Assembly: GCF_014642735.1 (NCBI RefSeq)
Contig: NZ_BMIV01000003.1
Span: 179,846-243,845, forward strand
Source: Paracoccus acridae
GTDB taxonomy: Bacteria; Pseudomonadota; Alphaproteobacteria; Rhodobacterales; Rhodobacteraceae
Reading direction: 5' to 3'
Length of the DNA: 64,000 nt
A program made the position numbers and the translations under genes. Positions 26,604 through 34,660 of the stretch are shown here, piece by piece; within the stretch, counting starts at the first letter, position 1; the number at the start of each line of letters is the position of its first letter. The notes under the pieces are model-generated. The model saw only the letters and a list, made by a program, of their open reading frames with translations, was not told where the DNA came from and ran no database searches.

Positions 26604-28646
26604 ATGACCGATACGCCGCCGCCCGTCAGACCGGCAAGCCCGGTGCGCAAGACTGCCGCGCGCGCCGCCCAGGCCGGGATCAACGTCATCTGGCTTGTGC
26701 CCATCGTCGCCCTGATCGTGACGCTGGGGATCGCCTGGAACGCCTATTCCACCCGCGGCGCGGTGATCGAGGTCGAGTTTGCCGATGCGACCGGCGTGAC
26801 GCCCGGCGAAACCGCCCTGCGCTTCCGCGAGATCACCGTGGGACAGGTCGAATCCGTCAGCTTCACCCCGGATCTGGCGCGCGTGGTGGTGAAGATCCGC
26901 GTGGACAAGGACGTGGCGCCCTTCATCGATTCCGAGGCATCCTTCTGGATCGTCCGTCCGCAGGTGACGGCCCAGGGGGTGACGCGCCTGGACACGGTTC
27001 TGACCGGCGCCTTCATCGAAGGCTATTGGGACGCCAATGTCAGCGGCGAACAAACCCGCTTCACAGGCCAGGACCGCGCGCCCCTGATCCGCGAGGACAC
27101 GCCCGGCACGATGGTCACGCTGGCCATGGAGAATGCCGACGGCATCAGCGAAGGCGCGCCGGTCCTGTATCGCGGCGTCCAGGTCGGCCGGATGGAGAAT
27201 ATCCGCCTTGCCGGAACGGAAGACCAGGTCATCGCCGACGCCTTCATCGAGGCGCCGCACGACAAGCGGCTGACGACCTCGACCGTGTTCTGGGATACCT
27301 CGGGCTTTTCGCTGTCGCTGGGCGCGTCGGGGGTGTCCTTCAACGTGAATTCGCTGTCCTCGGTCCTGCAGGGGGGGGTGGCCTTCGACACCCTGATCAG
27401 CGGCGGACGGCCCGTGGAAGCAGGCCATGTCTATGCCCTGCAACCGGACGAGGATACGGCCCGGAACGACATCCTGGCCAGCGACAGCGGCGAGCCGCTG
27501 CGCCTTGCCATGCTGATCGACGATTCGCTGCAAGGACTGGCCAAGGGGGCGGATGTGCAGTTCCAGGGCCTGCGCGTGGGCCAGGTCACGGATCTGGCGG
27601 TGACGCAGGATGAACCGCGCGGGGAAATCCGCCAGGTGGTGACAATGGCGATTTCCCCGGCGCGGCTGGGATTGCCCCAGGACGCCACGCCCGAGAACGC
27701 GCTTGCCTTCCTGGAGCAGGCCGTGTCCCAGGGCCTTCGCGCACGCGTGGCCAGTGCCGGGTTCCTGGGCACGTCGCTGATGGTCGAACTGGTCGAAATT
27801 CCCGGCGCCGAACCGGCCAGCATCAACACAGACGCCCAGCCCAATCCCATCATCCCGTCCGTGCCCGGCGATCTGGACGACTTCAGCGCCAATGCACAGA
27901 GCTTCCTGTCCCGCATCGGCAACCTGCCGCTGGAAGATGTGCTAAGGTCGGCGACCGACATGATGAACAGCATCACCGCCATTGCCAGTTCGGAAGATAC
28001 CCGCGCCATTCCCGAAAGCCTGCGCGAGACCCTGGACCAGACCCGCAGCGCGGCCACCGACATCGGCGGCATGGCCCGCGACCTGCGCGACAGCGGCACG
28101 GCCGAGAACATCGCCCGCCTGGTCGATGAAGCCGCCGCCGCCGCCGAGGCCGTCAAGCTTGCGGCCGCCGACGTGCCGGACATGGTGGACCAGATCGATG
28201 CCGCCGCCACCGCGGTCGAGGAGTTCGAGTTTGCCGAGATCAGCGCCCAGGCCGAAGGGATCCTGGCCGACCTGCGCGCCATGCTGGGCAGCGAGGATGC
28301 CGAACAACTGCCGCGCAACCTGTCCAACACGCTCGAGGCCGCGTCGGGCCTGCTCAACGACCTGCGCGACGGCGACGCGGCGGGCAGCCTGAACAACGCG
28401 CTCGACAGCGCCAGCACGGCGGCGGACGAGATCGCCACCTCGGTCCAGCGGTTGCCGCAATTGATCCAGCGGTTGGAGGCGACGGCGGCGCGGGCGGATT
28501 CGGTGCTGGCTTCCTATGGCGAACGGTCGGCCTTCAACACCGAGGCCGTCAACATGCTGCGCGAACTGCGCCGCGCGACCGAGGCCTTCGGGTCGCTGGC
28601 CCGCCTGATCGAACGCAACCCCCGCGCCTTCATTCTGGGACGATGA
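26604..28646 (+). CDS. pqiB: MCE-domain lipid-transport protein, PqiB/LetB-like
   Basis: The 680-residue protein has one N-terminal membrane helix (VIWLVPIVALIVTLGIAW) and three MCE domains, at about 45-150, 165-270 and 290-400. Each has the usual pattern of a Gly-containing turn after a beta strand (RFREITVGQVESV, YRGVQVGRMENI, FQGLRVGQVTDL). A long Ala-rich helical tail of about 250 residues follows. Such proteins form a hexameric periplasmic tube that carries phospholipids between the membranes. Three domains and a long helix fit PqiB rather than the seven-domain LetB. The operon order pqiA-pqiA'-pqiB-pqiC is complete. Confidence 0.9.
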   Translation: MTDTPPPVRPASPVRKTAARAAQAGINVIWLVPIVALIVTLGIAWNAYSTRGAVIEVEFADATGVTPGETALRFREITVGQVESVSFTPDLARVVVKIRVDKDVAPFIDSEASFWIVRPQVTAQGVTRLDTVLTGAFIEGYWDANVSGEQTRFTGQDRAPLIREDTPGTMVTLAMENADGISEGAPVLYRGVQVGRMENIRLAGTEDQVIADAFIEAPHDKRLTTSTVFWDTSGFSLSLGASGVSFNVNSLSSVLQGGVAFDTLISGGRPVEAGHVYALQPDEDTARNDILASDSGEPLRLAMLIDDSLQGLAKGADVQFQGLRVGQVTDLAVTQDEPRGEIRQVVTMAISPARLGLPQDATPENALAFLEQAVSQGLRARVASAGFLGTSLMVELVEIPGAEPASINTDAQPNPIIPSVPGDLDDFSANAQSFLSRIGNLPLEDVLRSATDMMNSITAIASSEDTRAIPESLRETLDQTRSAATDIGGMARDLRDSGTAENIARLVDEAAAAAEAVKLAAADVPDMVDQIDAAATAVEEFEFAEISAQAEGILADLRAMLGSEDAEQLPRNLSNTLEAASGLLNDLRDGDAAGSLNNALDSASTAADEIATSVQRLPQLIQRLEATAARADSVLASYGERSAFNTEAVNMLRELRRATEAFGSLARLIERNPRAFILGR

Positions 28647-28647
28647 C

Positions 28648-29280
28648 ATGACCCTGCGCCTGCCCGTGACCCTTGCCTGCCTTGGCCTTCTGGGGCTGTC
28701 GGCCTGTTCCGACCCGGAAAAGACCGCGCGTTTCATCATCGACCCGCCGGCGACCGGCGAACAGGTCCCCAACCGGCTGGGCAGCGCGGAACTGAAGGAT
28801 GTGTCCCTGCCGGAATACGCATCCGGGCAAGAGGTCGCCTTCCAGACCGAAGACGGCGCGGTGCGGTCAAGCCCCGACAACCTGTGGGCCGACAATCCGC
28901 AGCGCGCCTTTACCCTGTCGCTGGCGCGGGCGATTTCGGACGCATCGGGCGCGACCGTGATCGGGGAACCCTGGCCCCTGGCCGAACCCCCGCAGCGCGT
29001 GCTGGAGGTGCGGGTGGAACGAGCCTTGGCGCAGGCCAATGGCGTTTATCGCCTGTCGGGCCGTTACTTCGTCGCGGATGAAGGCAGCGGGGCTGCGAAC
29101 CACGCCCGCAGTTTCGACATCGCCGTGCCCCTGGGCGGCACCGGACCGGGGGCCTCGGCCGCGGCGGCATCGTCGGCCATCGCGATCCTGGCCCGGCAGA
29201 TCGCCACGCTGTCGGGTCCGGGGCGCACCATCGCCACCACCGCGCCCGCCGATCCCTTTGCGCTGGATCCGCTGTTCTGA
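28648..29280 (+). CDS. pqiC: PqiC-like outer-membrane lipoprotein
   Basis: The 210-residue protein has a lipoprotein signal (LACLGLLGLSAC, with the modified Cys at about residue 20) and the ABC-type auxiliary/PqiC fold. A region LEVRVERALAQANGVYRLSGRYF is typical of the family. PqiC anchors the MCE tube to the outer membrane. It starts one base after the pqiB stop and closes the operon. A strong hairpin follows at 29287-29318. Confidence 0.85.
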   Translation: MTLRLPVTLACLGLLGLSACSDPEKTARFIIDPPATGEQVPNRLGSAELKDVSLPEYASGQEVAFQTEDGAVRSSPDNLWADNPQRAFTLSLARAISDASGATVIGEPWPLAEPPQRVLEVRVERALAQANGVYRLSGRYFVADEGSGAANHARSFDIAVPLGGTGPGASAAAASSAIAILARQIATLSGPGRTIATTAPADPFALDPLF

Positions 29281-29286
29281 GCCAAA

Positions 29287-29318
29287 TTTGGCGGATGGAC
29301 CAAAAACCATCCGCCAAA
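29287..29318. terminator. Hairpin between pqiC and the convergent gene
   Basis: A perfect 12-bp stem (TTTGGCGGATGG pairing with CCATCCGCCAAA) encloses the 8-base loop ACCAAAAA. It lies 6 bases after the pqiC stop and 27 bases from the stop of the convergent gene, so it probably ends transcription on both strands. No classical U tract follows. Confidence 0.7.
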
Positions 29319-29344
29319 CCACCCGCGAGGGAAACAGGGAACCG

Positions 29345-29809
29345 TCAAACAGAGGAACTTCGCGGGTTGTCCCGATCCCGGTAATCGCCGGGACGGGTGG
29401 CTGGGTCGTCGTGCAGGTTCGCCCGTCCCATGACGCGGACGATGACCGGCAGGACGAAGTGATCGAAACATCCTCGATCGGGGGCGAAGGCACCGGGACG
29501 ACCGACGCCTCCGCAATCCTCGCAATCCTCGATGCTGCCCCAGCAATTTGGACAGGCACCCAGGGCGCAGGCCAGCATCTCGACATGATCGACAAGAAGC
29601 TGGTTTTCCTGCTCGAGCCGGCGAAACGCGGCCCAGGTGGGACGGTCTGGTTCAGCGAGAGGAGCACCGAACCCTGACCGTCCCTGCATCTCCGCCAACA
29701 GGGTTTCGGGCGACTGGGCCGGCATATTCTGCACACCCCCCGGTCCATTGCCCAAAAGCTGAAGCGCGGCGATGACATTGTTGAAATTCGGAATTGTGTC
29801 ACCCGGCAT
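29345..29809 (-). CDS. 154-aa protein with a CxxC zinc-ribbon-like core
   Basis: The protein of 154 residues has a helical N-terminal half (AAFRRLEQENQLLVDHVEMLA) and then a compact cysteine cluster, CALGACPNCWGSIEDCEDCGG, which resembles the zinc-binding CxxCxGxG repeats of DnaJ. The tail is hydrophilic. I do not recognise a named family; a small zinc protein is the best reading. It lies downstream of the subtilase on the same strand with 153 bp between, and may be a separate transcript. Confidence 0.6.
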   Translation of the reverse strand: MPGDTIPNFNNVIAALQLLGNGPGGVQNMPAQSPETLLAEMQGRSGFGAPLAEPDRPTWAAFRRLEQENQLLVDHVEMLACALGACPNCWGSIEDCEDCGGVGRPGAFAPDRGCFDHFVLPVIVRVMGRANLHDDPATRPGDYRDRDNPRSSSV

Positions 29810-29962
29810 GTCCGTTTTTCCCTCCTGCTGCTGCCAAGCGAGGCGTCACCCCGTGCGACCGATGAACGGTATCAATGGAATCACTATCCATGGGGGGCGT
29901 GAAACGGGCGTGAATCGATCAGGGGAAAATCGCCCGGAAAGCGTGAAATATGCTTGGAACGT

Positions 29963-31720
29963 CTAGAATTCCGGAAATGGCGTGGGAAAATCCAGCATGG
30001 GCGTTGGGGCAGGGCGCGCGGACTGGTTTTCGGCCAGTTGGCGGATCGCCGCACGGCTGCCCGGCCGCTGACCGTCCGACAGTTGCCCGGCCAGCCATCG
30101 GGCCAGTTGCGGGGCAGACATCGACGTGCCCGAGGACAGTTCGAAACTGCCGCTGTCGCGCCCGCGCAGGATCATGCCGGGGCTGTTGATCGCCCGATCG
30201 ACGGGGACCAGGCAGTCGCCCGGCTGGCCGTCGTCCAGAAGCGCGGCATAACCCGCGGTGGTCCCTTCGCGTCGATAGATCGCCCCGCCCCGCAGCGGAC
30301 GTTCGCCCGTGGCATAGGCGTTGACCGTATCCGTGCGGATCACCGACGGATCGCCGCCGTTCTGCGCGTCGGTCAGGATCGGGAAGCCCGACGGTTCATG
30401 GCTGCGATAGGCCGGGTCGTGGAACCAGCTTTGCCGGGCACCCCGGCGGAATCCGCGGATCACCTCGTCGCGCTGCGCCGCCAGGTCATAGACCCCTTCG
30501 GGCGAGGCATCCGCGATCCGCACCCGCCATTCGCCCGGTGGGGCGAAAGCCTCGCCCAGGCGTTCGGGGCAGGTGGGGACCGCGATCACGGTGATGCCGT
30601 CGCGCCACTGCCCGTCGCGCGTCTGATGCGGGGTGTAATAGGCTCGCGCCAGGGGCCGCCCGTCGGGGCCGGACAGGATCGAATATTGCCAGGGCAGGGT
30701 GAATGCGGTGGTGGCGGGGGCCAGTCCCGGCACGGTCAGGGTGATCCGCAGATCGCCGCGCGGAAAATGGGCATGGGGCGGCCCCCAGATTTCGATGGCG
30801 TTGATGGTGCCGTCGTCGGCCGGCAGGCGCCAGGCGATGTGCTGGCCCGGTTTCAGCCGGGCGCGCAGACGGTCCTGGCGATGGTTGCCGACAGGCAGCA
30901 CGAAATGGATCGGCCCCAGATCCGGGGCGGAAAAATCCGACACCGCATCCATGAAGCGTTCCAGCGGGGTGGATCCGTCGCGCGGACCGGCGGTCAGGCC
31001 CAGGCTGATGTTGATGACGACCGGCAGGCGGACCGATCCCGGCGCCAGGTTTCGCCGCCGTTCGATGAAGCGGCACAACCGCCGGGCGCGGTTGATGATG
31101 AACAGGATCCCCGCCAGGATCGGCACCGGCGCCAGGACGCCCATGGAATCCGCCGTGATCCGGGGCGGCAGGCAGACCGCGATCAGCGGATGGTTCCGGG
31201 CCTGGGGATCGGCCGGATCGAAGCCCGCAGCCAGGGGCGCCACCGCCGCGCCATGCCCCGACTCGAACGCGCCGGACGGTGTGGCGGGCCGGGTCAGATC
31301 GACCGCGCCGGTCATGCGATAGATCGTCTCCTCGCCCGCGATGGCGCCTGATGCGGCGCGGGCCAGCAGGTCCGACAGTTCCGCCCCCCGCCATTCCGCC
31401 CCGGTCGGCAGGTCGTCCCCCGGTTGCGGGCGGAATCGGGCATCCTGCAGCCAGACCGAGGCCGTGCGCGACAGGTTGCCCGGCAGGGTGAACCGCTGGT
31501 GGACGAAGGGGATGGCGTCGTCGATCACCCCGATGATGCAGCCGGTGCGGGGATCGGGCAGGGCGCCGTCCGACAGATAGGCAAGCGACGGATCGTCCAG
31601 ATCCCTGTCATCTTCCCCCTCTCGCGGATCGGGGTTGCGGGAATCGTCGGACAGGATGCCCGCCGGATCGTCCAGGAAATCCTGGAAGGACGACAGGATG
31701 GCGAATGCCAGGGCCATCAT
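29963..31720 (-). CDS. Subtilisin-like serine protease (S8 family)
   Basis: The 585-residue protein has the catalytic triad of subtilases in order: Asp in IIGVIDDAIPF (about residue 67), His in ESGHGAAVAPLAAG (about 156), and Ser in SSGTSMSAPQ (about 533). The oxyanion Asn lies in FVLPVGNH. Between His and Ser lies a long beta-rich insertion. No clear export signal is present, so it may be cytoplasmic, or exported by a route not visible here. It overlaps the 78/74-aa gene upstream (ATGA at 31717-31720) and belongs to the haloperoxidase operon. Substrate unknown. Confidence 0.85.
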   Translation of the reverse strand: MMALAFAILSSFQDFLDDPAGILSDDSRNPDPREGEDDRDLDDPSLAYLSDGALPDPRTGCIIGVIDDAIPFVHQRFTLPGNLSRTASVWLQDARFRPQPGDDLPTGAEWRGAELSDLLARAASGAIAGEETIYRMTGAVDLTRPATPSGAFESGHGAAVAPLAAGFDPADPQARNHPLIAVCLPPRITADSMGVLAPVPILAGILFIINRARRLCRFIERRRNLAPGSVRLPVVINISLGLTAGPRDGSTPLERFMDAVSDFSAPDLGPIHFVLPVGNHRQDRLRARLKPGQHIAWRLPADDGTINAIEIWGPPHAHFPRGDLRITLTVPGLAPATTAFTLPWQYSILSGPDGRPLARAYYTPHQTRDGQWRDGITVIAVPTCPERLGEAFAPPGEWRVRIADASPEGVYDLAAQRDEVIRGFRRGARQSWFHDPAYRSHEPSGFPILTDAQNGGDPSVIRTDTVNAYATGERPLRGGAIYRREGTTAGYAALLDDGQPGDCLVPVDRAINSPGMILRGRDSGSFELSSGTSMSAPQLARWLAGQLSDGQRPGSRAAIRQLAENQSARPAPTPMLDFPTPFPEF

Positions 31721-31953
31721 TCGAAGGTCCGCCTGACCAGATCGCGCAATGCCCGTTCAAGCTGGCCCGGCAGGTCGGCGCCGTCGTCCGGCCCATGGGG
31801 TTCGCGGGGCGGCGCGTCGCCCCGTTCGGCCCGCAGGTCATAGTAGTAATGCAGATAGGGCGACAGGCCGGGGCGGAACCTGTCATGCGCCGCGCGGGGT
31901 TCGGACCATCGGGCGGGGGGCGGATCCTCCTTCAGCTCCATCGGTTGGTCCAT
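31717..31953 (-). CDS. Small charged protein between haloperoxidase and subtilase
   Basis: The frame gives 78 residues from the ATG at 31953, or 74 from the ATG at 31941 (MELKEDPPPARWSEPRAAHD). It includes a Tyr-rich patch (LSPYLHYYYDLRAERG) and an amphipathic C-terminal helix (LERALRDLVRRTFE). Its start overlaps the end of the haloperoxidase gene and its stop overlaps the subtilase start, so it is almost certainly translated with them. Family not recognised. Such a small coupled gene could be the protease's substrate, inhibitor or adaptor, which is inference. Confidence 0.65.
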   Translation of the reverse strand: MDQPMELKEDPPPARWSEPRAAHDRFRPGLSPYLHYYYDLRAERGDAPPREPHGPDDGADLPGQLERALRDLVRRTFE

Positions 31954-33020
31954 TCCTGTTGCGCGCGCTGGCACAGCGATCGCCACAGCGGCGCCGGACG
32001 CGGTGCGGTCGCATCGTTCTTGAAGTCCGTCGCGGAATCCTGCCCCGTCACCATCCGGTCCAGGATGGCATAGTGGAAGTCGCGCGGACCCGCGGCCTCG
32101 CGGAACTGGCGACCGTCGAATTCCGCCGATCCCACATTCGTCTTCAGGCCTCGCGCCATCAGGTAACGCCCCAACTGGATGCCCAGCACCGCCCCGGCCG
32201 CGCTGTCCGCCGGGAAATGCACGCCTGCAACCGTCCGGTTGATGGCGATCCGGCAGGCCAAGCGATAGATCTGGCTGTCGGCCTTTACCCCTGCGGCCGG
32301 ATTTTCCAGCAAGGCCAGCATCGTTGCCAGCGTGAAGATCTGGGTCGCATGACCGCTGGGCAGGGCCGGATGGGCCGGTTCGGGGATGATCGGCTGGATG
32401 CGGTTGCTGAACTGGTTCGGCCGGGGACAGCCAAGCGCCAGCTTGACGCGCATCACCACGGGCGTGACCAGATCCAGCCCGACCTCCAGCATCTCGGCCA
32501 GGGCAAGGTTGCGGACGGGGTCGATGGGCAGGATGCTGGCCAAAAAGGGGATCAGGTATTGCTGCTGGACGGTGATTTCCGCCAACCGGTCGCCGCGCAA
32601 TTCGGCATAGGCCGCCACCAGCGGGGCGGCCTGGCTGAAATCCGCGACATCGGGGCGGGCGATCCGGACCAGGGGCAGATATTCCAGCGTCGCCCCCGTC
32701 TTGCGCCGCGACACGGTCATGGCGCGCGCCGTCTTGCCGGGCGGGGCATCGTCTTCGGTCTCGAAGGCCAGATCCTCCAGCAGTTCGGACATCAGGACGG
32801 CGTTGCGGTATTCCCGCGCCAAGCGGGGCAAGCGGGCGGCAAGGTCTAGGTTGCTCGGCTGTTCCGGCGAGGGGGTGATGATTTCAGTGCCGACGATGGC
32901 ATCGCGAGTCCGCAACAGGGCTGCGGACAGCAGCCCCGCGTCGCCCGACAAGCTGCCGGCCTCCTGTCCATGTTGACCGTGCTGTCCATGTTGACCGTGC
33001 TGGCCGTGCTGCAAGGACAT
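31932..33020 (-). CDS. Vanadium-haloperoxidase/PAP2-superfamily protein with HGQ repeats
   Basis: The 362-residue protein has the vanadate/phosphate-binding blocks of the haloperoxidase branch of the PAP2 superfamily: K-x6-RP (KLALGCPRP), PSGH (PALPSGHATQ) and R-x5-H-x3-D (RTVAGVHFPAD). All key residues are present. Enzymes of this group oxidise halides with hydrogen peroxide or act as acid phosphatases; sequence alone does not decide which. It starts with five HGQ triplets and lacks an export signal. It is the first gene of an operon with a small protein and a subtilase, divergent from a BTAD-TPR regulator. Confidence 0.85.
   Translation of the reverse strand: MSLQHGQHGQHGQHGQHGQEAGSLSGDAGLLSAALLRTRDAIVGTEIITPSPEQPSNLDLAARLPRLAREYRNAVLMSELLEDLAFETEDDAPPGKTARAMTVSRRKTGATLEYLPLVRIARPDVADFSQAAPLVAAYAELRGDRLAEITVQQQYLIPFLASILPIDPVRNLALAEMLEVGLDLVTPVVMRVKLALGCPRPNQFSNRIQPIIPEPAHPALPSGHATQIFTLATMLALLENPAAGVKADSQIYRLACRIAINRTVAGVHFPADSAAGAVLGIQLGRYLMARGLKTNVGSAEFDGRQFREAAGPRDFHYAILDRMVTGQDSATDFKNDATAPRPAPLWRSLCQRAQQEWTNRWS
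32964..33008. repeat. Short tandem repeat coding (HGQ)5
   Basis: Five 9-bp units, in part arranged as an 18-bp unit (CACGGTCAACATGGACAG), encode HGQHGQHGQHGQHGQ right after the start of the haloperoxidase-like protein. His-rich runs can bind metal ions. The array is also prone to slippage that changes the copy number without shifting the frame. Confidence 0.9.
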
Positions 33021-33118
33021 CGTCAGACCTCATTGACCAGGTGAATCGAAAACACTGTATCTTTGCCGCAAGGGAAAGCGTAACACGACATTGCATTTCG
33101 CCCATAGATTTTGTTCCC

Positions 33119-34660
33119 ATGCTGCCGCTGACGCTTCGCCTGATGGGACCGGTCGAACTGATCGGGCCGGGAAACCTGCGCCTGACTCCGCGCGGGATGC
33201 GGGCGCGTGGGGCGCTGGCGGTGATGGGAAGCGCGACATCCATGCGGATCCTGCGCGCGCGCCTGCAGGATCTGCTGTTCAGCACCCGAGAGCCCGAGAA
33301 CGCCAATGCCAGCTTGCGCCAGGTGCTGCGGGAAATCCGCATCAGCCTGGGCGATGCGCGTGACGCCCTGCTCAGCGGGCCGGGCTGGGTGGGTCTGGAC
33401 GGCGGCGTCATCCGGCTGGACATGACCGCCCGGCCCGGCCCCGATGGGCAGATGCCGGAATTCGCGTCGGACCTGGACATTCCCGACCCAGAATTCGAGG
33501 ACTGGCTGCGTGATGCGCGCATGCACGCGGAACAGGCCGTGACACCCTCGGCCCCGGAACCCTCTGTGCTGCCGGTCCTGCTGACAGCGGAACCGGTGTC
33601 GGGTGATACCGAAGCCGGTGTTATCGCGGCGATGATTCTGGGCGAGGCCGCAGGCCGGGTCTGCGACCTGGTGCCCGTGGTCGCGATGCCCGACCGCGCC
33701 GACCCGGGGCAATCGGCCATTGTCCTGTCTGCGGTTGCGAACCGTGCGGGCCACGGGGTTCATCTTCTGGTCAAGCTCACCCATCGTCCCAGCAGCCGGC
33801 TGTTCTGGTCGCACAAGTTCGTCCTGGACGCGGGCGACCTGACGGCGGCCATGGGCGATTGCACCGCCCAGATCTGCGTGGGCGTCATGCGCGTGCTGGA
33901 AGCCGTGCGCACCATAGACGCGGCGCTTGGGGTGTCCTTCGCCGATGTCTTCAGCTTCAACCAGGCCCGGCTGGACCGCGCCGAACAGGCGCTGGCGGGC
34001 ATGAATGACGGGGTCAACGCATCCCTGACCATGGCGCTACGGGCCTGGGTGCGCACCACGCAGGTCTTCGAACGCCTGGTTCCCGATCCTCAAGGCAGCA
34101 TCCGCGAGGCACAGGAACTTGCCATCAAGGCGCGCGAAGCCGACCCCTACAGCGCCACCGCCTTGGCCGTCGGATCGGTGGTCGAGGGATATCTGAACCA
34201 CGGGCAGGTCAGCTTCTGGCTGGCGCAGCAGGCCGTGCAGATGGACGCAAGAAATCCGCTTGCGCGATATGCCTATTCCCAGGCCCTGACCGACGTGGGC
34301 CGCCACGAAGAGGCGCATAGTGAGGCCCAAGCCGGTCTGGCCGAGGCGTTGCCAGTCCTGAACCCCGCCACATGGCAGTTGCGCATGGGCATCGCCCTGA
34401 CCCGGCTTGGCCGCTATGAGGAAGCCGAACAGCGGTTCGACGCGGTTCAGCAATTCGCGCCGGAAAACCGCCCCTCGCTGCGGTTTCTGGCCGCGTTGCG
34501 CTATCACCGCCGGGACGAGGAGGGCGCCCTGTCGGCCCTGCAGGCCCTGCGCCGGGTCGAGCCGGGCTTTACGCTGGAGGCGATGCGCAGCGACAGCTAT
34601 CCGGTCGCAACGCTCCGGCAGGGCAGGCTGCTGGGGGTTACGCGCTCGGGCCTGATCTAG
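33119..34660 (+). CDS. BTAD/SARP-type regulator with TPR repeats
   Basis: The 513-residue protein starts LPLTLRLMGPVELIGPGNLRLTPRG, the winged-helix opening of SARP/BTAD regulators, with a helix pair (NANASLRQVLREIRISLGD). A middle domain resembles those of adenylate-cyclase-like or CadC-type TPR regulators (VHLLVKLTHRPSSRLFWSHKF). The C-terminal half is TPR-like (MALRAWVRTTQVFERL, ALAVGSVVEGYLNHG, GRYEEAEQRFDAVQQFAPEN). I chose the ATG at 33119, since the fold begins there; upstream codons look unstructured. It is divergent from the haloperoxidase operon and likely controls it. Confidence 0.75.
   Translation: MLPLTLRLMGPVELIGPGNLRLTPRGMRARGALAVMGSATSMRILRARLQDLLFSTREPENANASLRQVLREIRISLGDARDALLSGPGWVGLDGGVIRLDMTARPGPDGQMPEFASDLDIPDPEFEDWLRDARMHAEQAVTPSAPEPSVLPVLLTAEPVSGDTEAGVIAAMILGEAAGRVCDLVPVVAMPDRADPGQSAIVLSAVANRAGHGVHLLVKLTHRPSSRLFWSHKFVLDAGDLTAAMGDCTAQICVGVMRVLEAVRTIDAALGVSFADVFSFNQARLDRAEQALAGMNDGVNASLTMALRAWVRTTQVFERLVPDPQGSIREAQELAIKAREADPYSATALAVGSVVEGYLNHGQVSFWLAQQAVQMDARNPLARYAYSQALTDVGRHEEAHSEAQAGLAEALPVLNPATWQLRMGIALTRLGRYEEAEQRFDAVQQFAPENRPSLRFLAALRYHRRDEEGALSALQALRRVEPGFTLEAMRSDSYPVATLRQGRLLGVTRSGLI

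Noticed and set aside
33023..33814. Minus-strand 263-codon frame opposite the BTAD-TPR regulator
   Set aside because: Antisense of the regulator's N-terminal half; no motif, whereas the plus-strand frame has a recognisable fold.
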